DNA of 64,000 bases from Streptomyces griseus subsp. griseus (lineage in GTDB: Bacteria; Actinomycetota; Actinomycetes; Streptomycetales; Streptomycetaceae). The translations under genes and the position numbers were made by a program. Shown in pieces: positions 8,866-17,206 of the stretch. The notes beneath the pieces were generated by a model that worked only from the letters and a program-made list of their open reading frames with translations, did no database searches and had not been told where the DNA came from. Numbering within the stretch: position 1 is the stretch's first letter; each line of letters starts with the position of its first letter. The stretch lies in assembly GCF_003610995.1 (NCBI RefSeq), contig NZ_CP032543.1:3596001-3660000 (forward strand), in the 5' to 3' direction.

Positions 8866-9190
8866 GTGGAGCGACACCACGGACACGGCCGCACGGTCCT
8901 CCAGCTCAGCGGGGACGAGCACACCGTGCGCCGCCGGGCACTGGTGGCGCCCGCGTTCCGGGGCAGTGACCTGCGGGAGAAGTTCTTGCCCGTCACTTAA
9001 CGGGATTGGCGCGAGCTGACCGACGGTTTCCGTGCCTCCGGGTCGGTCGACCTGGTCGCCGACCACGCGAGCCGTCTCCCGGTCAATGCCATCGCCGACA
9101 TGCCGGGGCTCGACAGGGCCGACAACGCGCGATCCCCCGGCCGGTACACAGCTGTCATCGCCAGCGGCACGAAGAGCCTGCCGCTCCGCT
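8866..9190 (+). pseudogene. cytochrome P450 remnant
   Basis: Read in one frame from GTG 8866, the DNA gives HGRTVLQLSGDEHTVRRRAL, then VAPAFRGSDLREKFLPV, the B'-C region of a P450. An in-frame TAA follows at 8998-9000. The similarity resumes at once with RDWRELTDGFRASGSVDLV, then ADHASRLPVNAIADMPGLDRAD. Neither the N-terminus nor the I-helix, ExxR or haem-binding parts are present. This is a dead fragment of about 110 codons. It begins four bases after the LacI gene stop, so an ancestral P450 was probably deleted on both sides. Confidence 0.75.
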
Positions 9191-9367
9191 TCCGCCCGGT
9201 GGCCGGTCGACGGCGGTCAGGTGGCGCAGCCGTACTGCCCGGTCCCGTCCCACGATGACCACCGGCGGGACCTTGAGAGTGACCGTGCCACAAGGCCGGT
9301 CGGACCGCCTCATCTTCGACGCGCGCCCGGCCGGCGGCTGAACCTCACAGCGCGCCCGCTCGCGCAG
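9191..9367. other. stretch with no recognisable gene
   Basis: This run follows the P450 remnant and precedes the convergent lipoprotein gene. A 27-codon frame from ATG 9258 has no recognisable domain. I see no convincing hairpin or promoter. Confidence 0.4.
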
Positions 9368-9907
9368 CTATCCGATGCACGAAACCGCCTTCTTGACCGC
9401 TTTCGTGTACTCCTTGGCGAAGCGATCGATCTTCTCGCGACGCCGAGCCGTGTCCTCGTCCAGGCCCTCGCCGACGGTGAACTCGACAAGGATGTAGCGG
9501 GAGGCGTCCGAATCACACTCTGCGGCGACCATCGCATTCGTGTCGCCGATCGCGCCCTTGCCTTCGAACGGCAGGTCCTTCATCTGCTTCCGGTTCCGGA
9601 AGGGTTCCTTCTCCCGTTCACCCATCGGATCGGCGAACTCGTCGATCTGGCTGATGGACAGGAACAGGATGCGACGCTTGTCCACGAGGACACGGCAGGA
9701 GCTCACCGGCGGTTCGAGCGGTTCGGCCTGCTGCTCAAGGGTCTTGCCCGGCGGAAGAACGGGGTCGACGGCATTCTCCTTCACGGGGACCTCGCAGAGA
9801 TTCTCCGGAAGGCCGTACTCTCGCTTCGCCTCCGTACCGCACCCGGCTGTCACGCCCGCGAGCAGGAGGGCAAGCACCACCGAGGCGGTCCTGGGGAACC
9901 TGTTCAC
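9368..9907 (-). CDS. small lipoprotein linked to the WXG-like cassette
   Basis: 179 residues from GTG 9907, which overlaps the previous stop by one base (TAGTG). The start gives NRFPRTASVVLALLLAGVTA then GC: an arginine, a hydrophobic core and a lipobox-like TAGC, so Cys23 is probably lipidated and the protein sits on the outer face of the membrane. The mature part has four or five cysteines (NLCEVPV, SSCRVLVD, AECDSD, VSCIG) that could pair, and no domain I can name. Tight coupling to the two WXG-like genes upstream suggests it is an immunity or accessory protein for them; that is inference. Confidence 0.7.
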   Translation of the reverse strand: MNRFPRTASVVLALLLAGVTAGCGTEAKREYGLPENLCEVPVKENAVDPVLPPGKTLEQQAEPLEPPVSSCRVLVDKRRILFLSISQIDEFADPMGEREKEPFRNRKQMKDLPFEGKGAIGDTNAMVAAECDSDASRYILVEFTVGEGLDEDTARRREKIDRFAKEYTKAVKKAVSCIG

Positions 9908-11987
9908 TACTTCTCGCCTCCGACCCCGTCGGCCTTGTGATTTCCGTGGTCCGCCGCGTCCCTGATCTGGGTGTAGACGCCTCGGTCCTTGGAGAAGTCC
10001 TTCTCGTTCTGAGCCCACTCGGAATTCTCCGCGTACCAGTGATCGGCGATGGCCCGGAGCTGGAGGTTGCGCTCCTCGTGATTGGCCTTACGGTCGTCGG
10101 TGGCTTTCTCGCCGATGCGGTTCCCCTCCTCCTCGGCCCAGGCCGCCGTGATCACGTCGACTCCGCGCTGCGCGATGTCGCCGCCGAACTGGTTGGCGAT
10201 CGTCCCGACCACGTGGTAACCCCAACGCTGGTCCCACGAGGTGTCGCGCAGGTCCTTCGACTCGTCGGTGTTGATGGTCAACTGCCGTGCCTGCTCCAGG
10301 AATCCGACGGTACGTCCGGCGTCCCGCAGAGTGTCCTCGGGTGCTCCTTGTTGAGGTTGATGTCGGCGAGAATCGCATAGTTCATCTGCTCGTTCAGCAG
10401 GGCGTAGGAATCCTTGTTCCTGGAAATCTGCTTGGTGACTTCCAGGAGCTGGTCCTCGTCCATCACCGAGGACCCCAGCGGGTCGCTCATCACCTTGTGA
10501 ACCGTCTCGCCGTGGTTACCGAGTGCCCAGGCCATGTCGCGACGCAGCTCCGGGGGGAGATCGTCGCCCGTCTCGGCGAGGAAACCCAGGGAACGCTTGA
10601 GCGCCTCGCGGTGGGCTTCCGTGTGCTCGACGAACGTGGCACCTCCGTCGTCCGGGTCACCGACCCCCGACACCGCCGCGAACATCGCCTTCCCCGTCGC
10701 CTCCAGCGCCGGATTGGGCCCGTCGTCCAGCGGTGTGTCGTCGAAGGACTTGCGCTCCTTGAGCACCCATTCCGCGTTGTCCTGCGGCTCCTTGGTGTTG
10801 AAGAACTCCGTCGAGGCGTCCGGGCTGTTGGCGAGGGCCGTCATGAAGCCGGTCATCGGGTCGCGGCCGAAGTCCTCGTCGCCCATGAAGTTCATCTTCG
10901 GCATGTTCGGGCCGCCGACACCGCCGGACCAGAAGTTGCCGGGGAGCTTCATCTTCTTCTCGGTCTCGACCAGCGCGTTGCCGTACTTGTCGAGGAACGA
11001 GTCGTCGTAGTCGCCGACCCGCATCAGGTTGCTCATCAGCTGGAAGCCCCACACCTGCGAACCGCGGGTCTGGTACCGCTCGCCCGCGAACTTCACCATG
11101 TCGTTCTCCCACGCGCGCATGGCGGGGCTGTCCGACTGGGTGGCGCCGGCGAGGGTGAGGCCGAGGTTCTTCTGGAAGTCGCCGAGCTGGTCGAGCTGTG
11201 TGCGGGCCAGGTCATCGGGGGAGGAGACCTCGGTGAGGTCCGCCCAGAACTCCAGCACGCCCTTCGGGCCGAGCCTGGTGGCGAACTTCTCCTGGAACAG
11301 GAGGTCGTTCTTGTACGCGCCGAGCGTGGAGTTCAGCCGCTGGAACTCCTCGGGCGTCATCTCGTCGCCCTTCTCCTTGATGAGCTTCGCCGCCTCCTCC
11401 GCCTTCTTCAGCGCGTCGGCCGCGGAGTCCCGGTCCTTGTACTGGGCGCCGGAGAAGCCCACCTCGGCCTGGTCGGCGATGGCCTTCAGGACCTTCGCCG
11501 CGCTCGTGTCGCTCTCGGTGGCCCGGTTCAGGATCCGCTGGACGTCGTCACGGAGGTGGTCCACGTCCTGCTGGGAGTGGTCCGCGACCTGGGTGCCCTT
11601 GGCCGCCCGGTCGGGGTGGACGACCATCGTGACGGTGAAGCCGCCGTTGCCGGTCGGCACCACCGTGATGTTCTTCTTCCGGCCCCGCTCCAGCGCCTGG
11701 TCCAGCTCAGTCCTGTACTCCACGAGCTCGTCGCGGGTGTCCTTGAGGATGTTGTGGATCGTCGTCGCCTGGGTGTGGGCGTCGCTGAACTCGCCCACCG
11801 TCTTCGTGATGAACTCCCGGGAGACTGTGGCGTTCAGACCGGCCCAGTTCGCCTTGTCCGCCTTCGCCTTGAGGTCGTCCCGGGCATAGGTGTCCAGCGC
11901 CTTGAGCTTGTCGGCCATCCCCTTCCAGGCGGTGATGGCCTCGTTGAGCTGGGCGAAGTTGCCGTGCCGCAGGGTGTCGAGGTCCAT
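9907..11987 (-). CDS. large WXG-like helical protein of unknown function (one frameshift)
   Basis: Starts at ATG 11987 (TGATG overlap with the preceding gene). The first 110 residues are helical with a WKGMADKLKALD segment, like an ESX/WXG-type N-terminal domain. The long middle is charged and helical, and the C-terminus has EEERNLQLRAIADHWYAEN-like helices. As read, the frame runs into nonsense at 10278. One extra C at the three-base run 10339-10341 restores NKEHPEDTLRDAGRTVGFLE and a 693-residue protein ending at 9907. Such two-gene WXG pairs in Streptomyces are presumed type VII-like secretion substrates or polymorphic-toxin carriers. I see no known toxin domain and no ESX motor gene here. 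Confidence 0.7.
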
Positions 11988-12415
11988 CAGCGCTGGGTCC
12001 TCTCCGTGAACCCCTCGTCCAGGGTGGAGATGCTGCTGACCGTCGAGTAGATGTGGTACTCGTCGCCGGCGTGGGCGTTCTTCGTGTAGTCCATGTGGTT
12101 GGAGATGTGCGCGCAGGCGTCCAGCAGCGAGGTGAGCTGCTCCTCCCACCGCTTCTGTACATGGTCGAGTCCGCCTCCGACGGCGAACCCCTGGGTCGTC
12201 AGGTCCTTGGCCGCGCTCCGGCTCGCGGACCAGGCGTCGCGCCCGTCCTTGCCCAGCCTCTCGAAGAGCTTGAAGGCGCTGTCGCCCACGGCCGCCAGGT
12301 CCTTCTGGCTGACCTTGAGGTCGCCGCCCGGCGCCGGTCCGCCACCCTCATCGGGTACCCGGTTGAGCTGCATGGCCGCCTGGCTCTTCAGCTGCTCCCA
12401 CTCGTCCCATGCCAT
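11987..12415 (-). CDS. WXG100-like small helical protein, partner of the large gene downstream
   Basis: 142 residues if begun at the ATG at 12415, which has GGGGAGGAAG upstream; an alternative start at 12439 lacks a site. It opens MAWDEWEQLKSQAAMQLN and later has AFKLFERLGKDGRDA and RWEEQLTSLLDACAHIS, all helix-forming. The paired-helix pattern and small size resemble ESX/WXG100 secretion partners, though a strict W-x-G is not seen. It is coupled to the large protein by TGATG. The role proposed, a co-secreted chaperone or targeting partner, is inferred from context. Confidence 0.65.
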   Translation of the reverse strand: MAWDEWEQLKSQAAMQLNRVPDEGGGPAPGGDLKVSQKDLAAVGDSAFKLFERLGKDGRDAWSASRSAAKDLTTQGFAVGGGLDHVQKRWEEQLTSLLDACAHISNHMDYTKNAHAGDEYHIYSTVSSISTLDEGFTERTQR

Positions 12416-12733
12416 GAAGGCTTCCTCCCCCGTGCGCACTGCCCCCGCGCGTTCCTCGTACGTCCGATTTTCTCAACGTACCAAGAGGACTCCGACGGCG
12501 ATCAAGCCTTGGGGCGCCTGCCGCCGTGGGCCCTGGGCCGCCGGTTTCGGGACCCGCGCCACCCCCGTACGCCCGGCTTCTGTCGTAGGCGATGGAGCGC
12601 GGGCGCAGCCGCTCCCGGCGCGGGGCCTCCGCGCCCAACACCGCGTCCGATGAAGGGAATACGGCCCGGAACGCCTCCTCCACGTCTCCGCAATGTGAAC
12701 GTTCTGCGTCGAGTGGCAACTGGTGTGGCGAGC
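12416..12733. other. intergenic region without a supported gene
   Basis: Between the divergent WXG-like operon and the conservon promoter. A minus-strand frame at 12348-12740 crosses it, but its predicted protein is arginine/proline-rich and not gene-like. I see no other feature here. Confidence 0.5.
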
Positions 12734-12772
12734 TTGACATTTCGCCGTCCGGCCAATGATAAGATCATCTTA
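12734..12772 (+). promoter_or_regulatory. candidate promoter and operator for the conservon
   Basis: TTGACA at 12734-12739 is a perfect -35 box. TGATAAGAT begins 17 bases later and serves as the -10 region. Overlapping it is TAAGAT-C-ATCTTA (12760-12772), a perfect inverted repeat that could be a repressor site. Transcription would begin near 12770 and give a leader of about 175 bases before cvnA. The local AT content is far above its surroundings. Confidence 0.65.
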
Positions 12773-12945
12773 CTTCCAGTGGGCTGATGGCGTATGGGGG
12801 CATTCCGGGAGGGATGAATTCCTCGGCCCCACCTTCGGAGGGGCACCTCCCGAAGCGGCGCACGGTCGTGGCGAACGAGCCCTGGCTGCGTGCCGCCTGA
12901 CGGGGTGTCAAGCCGTTTCCAGCCATGGCACTTGAAGTGAGTCTC

Positions 12946-14214
12946 ATGACATTTCCACAGGGCCCCGTCATCTGGGCACTGGTTGTCGTAGCACTGGTCG
13001 CCGTGGGTGCCGTCCTGCGGGCTCGCGCGACCAACATCAAACTGCGCAGACGCAACGCCGAGCTGAGCGGGGAGCACGACACGCTCCTGCGTCAGCGGGA
13101 CGAGCTCCTCGTCGTCCACAACGGCCTCCTCCAGCGGCAGGCCTCCGAGCTCGCCGAGGTCCGCAAGGACGCCGAGGAGGAGACCAAGGCGGTCCTCAAG
13201 GCGGCCGTCCGCACCCTCCAGGGCCTCGCCGACGAGCAGCAGGTCGTGATCGAGAACGCCCAGCGCAAGTACGGGGACGACCCCGGGATCCTCGCCGACC
13301 TGATGGCCATGGACCACGCCAACAGCCAGTTCGGCCGGCGCGCCCAGGGCATCGCGGTGCTCTGCGGCGGCTGGCTCGGCCGGCGTGAGACCGTGGCCTC
13401 CGTCTTCGACGTGGCCCGCAGCGCCCAGGGCCGTATCCGCCACTTCGACCGGGTCCGGGTCAACGGCCAGGTGAACTTCTCGGTCGTCAGCCGGGCCGTC
13501 GAACCGGTCGCGGTGGTCCTCGCCGAGCTGCTCGCCAACGCCACCAACTACTCCGCCCCCGGAACCCCGGTGGAGATCAACATCCAGGCCGTACCGACAG
13601 GCGTCTGCCTCATCGTCGACGACGCCGGACTCGGCATGGGCCAGGAGGAGAAGGACCGCGCGGCGGCCCTCCTCTCCCCCCAGGCGGCGATCAGCGTCTC
13701 CAGCCTGGGCATCCCGCCGCAGTTCGGGTTCGCCGTCTCCGGGATGCTCGCCTCCCGCTACGGCTTCCGGGTCTCGGTGGACTCCGTTTCCCCCTATGGA
13801 GGCGTACGCGCGGTGGTACTCATCCCGGACGAGCTGCTCACCACGGAGGTGCCGCAGCACGCCGCACCCGCCGAGATGCCCGACGCATACCAACCGTACG
13901 GAAACCAGCAGCAGCCGCAGGCCGCCCCGCAGCCCGAGCAGTGGCAGCAGGCACCCGCCCCGGCGCCCACCCCGCTCTTCCCGCCGGCTGCCCAGCGCCA
14001 GGACACCGCGACCCAGCAGCTGGCCCAGATCACCACCACCTCCGGCGGGCTGCCGAAGCGTCGTCGCAAGAGCCCGGTCTCCGCCGTGCCGCCTGCCGCG
14101 CCGCAGCCGGTCCGCAGCAACGAGGAGACCGCCTCCCGCCTGGGTGCGTTCCAGCGCGGCACCCGCTCCGGGCGGGACACGACGACGACCACGGAAGGAT
14201 CCGAGATCCAGTGA
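12946..14214 (+). CDS. cvnA: conservon sensor-like ATPase CvnA
   Basis: 422 residues from ATG 12946; an ATG 21 bases earlier is in frame but neither has a strong ribosome site. One membrane helix (VIWALVVVALVAVGAVLRA) leads to a coiled-coil linker and a GHKL ATPase domain: N-box LAELLANATNYSAPG near residue 192 and DDAGLGMG near 224. There is no phospho-accepting H-box of ordinary histidine kinases. The tail is Gln/Pro-rich. In Streptomyces, CvnA forms a membrane complex with CvnB, C and D that resembles eukaryotic G-protein signalling. First gene of the operon, overlapping cvnB by GTGA. Confidence 0.9.
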   Translation: MTFPQGPVIWALVVVALVAVGAVLRARATNIKLRRRNAELSGEHDTLLRQRDELLVVHNGLLQRQASELAEVRKDAEEETKAVLKAAVRTLQGLADEQQVVIENAQRKYGDDPGILADLMAMDHANSQFGRRAQGIAVLCGGWLGRRETVASVFDVARSAQGRIRHFDRVRVNGQVNFSVVSRAVEPVAVVLAELLANATNYSAPGTPVEINIQAVPTGVCLIVDDAGLGMGQEEKDRAAALLSPQAAISVSSLGIPPQFGFAVSGMLASRYGFRVSVDSVSPYGGVRAVVLIPDELLTTEVPQHAAPAEMPDAYQPYGNQQQPQAAPQPEQWQQAPAPAPTPLFPPAAQRQDTATQQLAQITTTSGGLPKRRRKSPVSAVPPAAPQPVRSNEETASRLGAFQRGTRSGRDTTTTTEGSEIQ

Positions 14215-14615
14215 ACCCCGATCTGTCCTGGGTACTGAACGATGTGCTCCAGGTACCCGGAGCCCGGCACGCGATCCTCGTATCCGCCGACGGCCTGCTG
14301 CTCGCCAACTCCAGCGAGATCGGCCGGGACGACGCGGAGACCGTCGCCGCGGCCATGAGCTCCATGCAGTCCCTCAGCCGGGCCGTCGCCCCCTTCATCG
14401 GCACCCGCAACCCGGGCCGCTGGCGGCAGACGCTCCTGGAGTACGAGGACGGCTGGATCTTCCTCATCGCGGCCGGCACCGGCGCCTACCTGGCCGCCAC
14501 CGCCGCCGCCGATGTGGACATGGAAGCGATGTCCTTCCGTATGCAGCAGCAGGTCACCGCGCTGGGGAAGGCGATGACCACGCCGCCCCGCCAGAACGCG
14601 GGCAGCGAGATATGA
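14211..14615 (+). CDS. cvnB: conservon roadblock/LC7 protein CvnB
   Basis: 134 residues, GTG start overlapping the cvnA stop. LSWVLNDVLQVPGARHAILV and SADGLLLANSSEIGRDDAE are the hallmark of the roadblock/LC7 domain, as in MglB-type GTPase-activating or regulatory proteins. It should bind the GTPase CvnD and the sensor CvnA in the cytosol. It overlaps cvnC by ATGA. Nothing unusual is visible. Confidence 0.92.
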   Translation: MNPDLSWVLNDVLQVPGARHAILVSADGLLLANSSEIGRDDAETVAAAMSSMQSLSRAVAPFIGTRNPGRWRQTLLEYEDGWIFLIAAGTGAYLAATAAADVDMEAMSFRMQQQVTALGKAMTTPPRQNAGSEI

Positions 14616-14986
14616 CGGCACCGGGCGAGGAGCAGCACGTCAGCAGCGGGTTCGTCCGGTCCTACGTCATCACCGGGGGACGGGGGCTGCCCGACGCGGA
14701 GGACCTCTCCCTCGTCACCCTGGTCACCCTCGCCCCCGACCGGCAGCCGCCGCCCAACCCCAGCCCCGAGGTCAAGGCGATCTGGGAGCTGTGTTCGGGC
14801 GGCTACCTCTCGGTGGCCGAGGTCGCCGGCCACCTCGGCCTGCCGGTCGGGGTGGCCCGGCTGCTGCTCCAGGATTTAAACCAGCAGGGACATCTGCTGC
14901 GCCGCAAGGCGCCGCCACCGGCCCAGCTCGTCGACAGAAAGATCCTCGAAGAGGTGTTGCATGGACTCCAAGTCCGGTTCGGCTGA
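14612..14986 (+). CDS. cvnC: conservon DUF742 protein CvnC
   Basis: 124 residues. FVRSYVITGGRGLP at the start and LCSGGYLSVAEVAGHLGLPVG (a winged-helix-like segment) followed by ARLLLQDLNQQGHLLRR are the DUF742 signature. The protein is always found with CvnB and CvnD; its biochemical role is unknown. Its 3' end overlaps cvnD by 26 bases, so all four cvn genes form one coupled unit. Confidence 0.92.
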   Translation: MTAPGEEQHVSSGFVRSYVITGGRGLPDAEDLSLVTLVTLAPDRQPPPNPSPEVKAIWELCSGGYLSVAEVAGHLGLPVGVARLLLQDLNQQGHLLRRKAPPPAQLVDRKILEEVLHGLQVRFG

Positions 14987-15551
14987 GAGCATCTATGTGC
15001 CGGACGCGGTCCAGCGCGCGGCGAAGATCCTCGTCGTCGGGCACTTCGCCGTGGGCAAGACGACCCTGATCGGCACGCTCTCCGAGATCACCCCGCTGCG
15101 CACCGAGGAGCGGATGACCCAGGCCGCGGCCCAGGTCGACGACCTGCGCGGGGCGCCCGACAAGAAGACGACCACGGTCGCCCTGGACTTCGGGCGCCTG
15201 ACCCTCAGCGACGAGCTGGTGCTGTACCTGTTCGGTACGCCGGGGCAGCAGCGGTTCGTGGAGCTGTGGGAGGACATGGCGCGCGGTTCGCTGGGCGCGC
15301 TCCTCCTGGTCGACCCGGCGCGGCTGGCCGACACGTTCCCGGTGATCGACCTGGTCGAGACGTACGGCCTGGAGTACGCGGTCGCCGTCAACAGCTTCGA
15401 CCCGTACTCCCAGCACGCCGAGGCCGAGCTGCGCGAGGCACTCGACCTGCTGCCGGACACCCCGGTCGTCTACTGCGACGCCCGGGACCAGAAGTCCTCC
15501 GCACAGGCCCTGATCACGCTCGTACGTCACCTGCTCGCCCACGCGGCCTGA
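14961..15551 (+). CDS. cvnD: conservon small GTPase CvnD
   Basis: 196 residues. G1 (P-loop) GHFAVGKTT is at residues 27-35 and G3 FGTPGQQRF at 91-99; glutamine after DxxG-like TPG is as in CvnD proteins. The G4 guanine-recognition motif is VNSFDP rather than NKxD, as is usual in this family. It should act as the molecular switch of the conservon complex under control of CvnB. The start lies inside cvnC. Confidence 0.93.
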   Translation: MDSKSGSAESIYVPDAVQRAAKILVVGHFAVGKTTLIGTLSEITPLRTEERMTQAAAQVDDLRGAPDKKTTTVALDFGRLTLSDELVLYLFGTPGQQRFVELWEDMARGSLGALLLVDPARLADTFPVIDLVETYGLEYAVAVNSFDPYSQHAEAELREALDLLPDTPVVYCDARDQKSSAQALITLVRHLLAHAA

Positions 15552-15633
15552 TCCCCGTACCCACCGCCGTACCCCCGCCGTATACAGAAGCCGGGGCCCA
15601 CCCGACCCCGCGATCACACCGAGGAAGCCCACC

Positions 15634-17043
15634 ATGGACCCGTCCCCGGGAGCCACCCCGTACAGCGCCCCCGCCGGGTGCCCCATGCACCAGCAGCAGA
15701 CCTCGCTGTACGGGCCGGAGTTCGCCGCCGACCCGCACCGCGCCTACGACGCGTTCCGGGCGCACGGCCCCGCCGCCCCGATCGAGCTGGCGCCGGGGGT
15801 GGACGCCACGCTGATCGTGCAGCACGAGGCGGCGCTGCGGGTGCTCCAGAACCCGGCACTCTTCGCCCGCGACTCGCGCCGCTGGGCGGCGCTGCGCGAG
15901 GGCGCGATCCCGATGGACAGCCCGGTGCTGCCGATGATGATGTACCGGCCGAACTGCCTGTTCACCGACGGCGCCGAGCACCTGCGGCTGCGCAAGGCGG
16001 TCACCGAGTCGCTGGCGCGGCTCAACAGCAGCCGGGTCAGCCGGGACGTCGAGCGGATCGCCGACTACCTGATCGACCAGTTCATCGAGCGCGGCACCGC
16101 CGATCTGCTCAACGAGTACGCCAAGCTGCTGCCGCTGCTGCTCTTCAACCAGCTCTTCGGCTGCCCCGGCGAGATCGGCGACCGGCTGACCCGGTCGATG
16201 TCGGCCATCTTCGACGGCGAGGACGTGCTGCGCGCCAACGCGGAGCTGACCGAGTGCCTGATGGAGCTGGTCGCGCTCAAGCGGCGCCAGCCCGGTGAGG
16301 ACATCACCTCCTGGCTGATCCAGCACCCGGCGGGGCTGCGGGACGAGGAGCTGAAGGACCAGCTGGTGATGCTGATGGGCGCCGGGGTGGAGCCGGAGCG
16401 CAACCTCATCGCCAACGCGCTGCTGCTGATGCTCTCCGGTGACCAGCCGGGCGCGCCGGAGCGGCGCGGTTCGGGGATGCTCGTGGAGGACGCGCTGGAC
16501 GACGTCCTGTGGAACAACCCGCCGATCGCCAACTACGCCACGCACTACCCGGTGCGGGACATCGAGCTGGACGGGGTGGTGCTGAAGGCGGAGACCCCGG
16601 TCCTGATCAGCTTCGCCGCCGCGAACAGCGACCCGTCCCTCACCGACGCCCGCCAGACCCTGAGCAAGGGGGCCCATCTGGCGTGGGGCGCGGGCCCGCA
16701 CGTCTGCCCGGCGAAGTCGCCCGCCACCCTCATCGCGCTGACCGCGATCGAGAAGATCCTCAACACCGTGCCCGACCTCTCGCTGGCCGTCCCGGCCTCG
16801 GGCGTCGGCTGGCGCCCCGGCCCCTTCCACCGGGCCCTGGTCTCCCTGCCCGTACGGTTCACCCCGACCGCCGCCCGCCGCACAGCGACCGGAACGCAGC
16901 CGCCGGCGCCGACCTCGGCGCAGCTGTCCGATCCGTACCGGAACGCGGCGCCCCAGCAGGCTCCCGCCGGTCGTCACGCTGCGGAGCCGGCCAAGAAGCA
17001 GAAGGGCTGGTGGAGTTCGTTCCTGGACGTCTTCCGGGTCTGA
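15634..17043 (+). CDS. cvnE: conservon cytochrome P450, CYP157-like, lacking ExxR
   Basis: 469 residues, longer than most bacterial P450s because of a Pro/Gln-rich C-terminal tail ending in KKQKGWWSSFLDVFRV. The haem thiolate is Cys358 in GAGPHVCPAKSPA. At the K-helix the sequence is DDVLW (289-293), where almost all P450s have ExxR. The I-helix GAGVEPERN also lacks the usual acid-threonine pair. Loss of ExxR is known in the conservon-linked CYP157 family, so this is probably not decay. Its chemistry is unclear; it may sense or channel rather than hydroxylate. It lies 82 bases after cvnD. Confidence 0.88.
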   Translation: MDPSPGATPYSAPAGCPMHQQQTSLYGPEFAADPHRAYDAFRAHGPAAPIELAPGVDATLIVQHEAALRVLQNPALFARDSRRWAALREGAIPMDSPVLPMMMYRPNCLFTDGAEHLRLRKAVTESLARLNSSRVSRDVERIADYLIDQFIERGTADLLNEYAKLLPLLLFNQLFGCPGEIGDRLTRSMSAIFDGEDVLRANAELTECLMELVALKRRQPGEDITSWLIQHPAGLRDEELKDQLVMLMGAGVEPERNLIANALLLMLSGDQPGAPERRGSGMLVEDALDDVLWNNPPIANYATHYPVRDIELDGVVLKAETPVLISFAAANSDPSLTDARQTLSKGAHLAWGAGPHVCPAKSPATLIALTAIEKILNTVPDLSLAVPASGVGWRPGPFHRALVSLPVRFTPTAARRTATGTQPPAPTSAQLSDPYRNAAPQQAPAGRHAAEPAKKQKGWWSSFLDVFRV

Positions 17044-17206
17044 ATACCATCGCACGCGTATGGTTCACAGGCAGACAATTCGCATAGGAAAACGGGCATT
17101 TGTAACGATTGTATGTGACGGGGGCAACAGAGAGCGATGCTTGGCGCAGCTATCCGGAAGGGTAGGTTCTGGTCGGTAACCATGGGCCTAGGTCAAGGGA
17201 CTCTGC
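17044..17206. other. AT-richer gap between the two P450 genes
   Basis: This 163-base gap is unusually AT-rich for the window. It may hold a separate promoter for the second P450, but I cannot assign -35 and -10 boxes with confidence. Confidence 0.35.

Noticed and set aside
9258..9341. 27-codon frame starting MTTGGTLRV
   Set aside because: Too short, with no ribosome site and no family match; probably chance in debris between P450 remnant and lipoprotein gene.
10287..12050. Long plus-strand frame opposite the WXG-like genes
   Set aside because: The translation is a low-complexity Arg/Val/Gly chain. The minus strand carries the ribosome sites and coupled starts.
12348..12740. 130-codon minus-strand frame upstream of the WXG pair
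   Set aside because: Composition is unlike a protein and it overlaps the conservon promoter. It ends inside the WXG-like gene.
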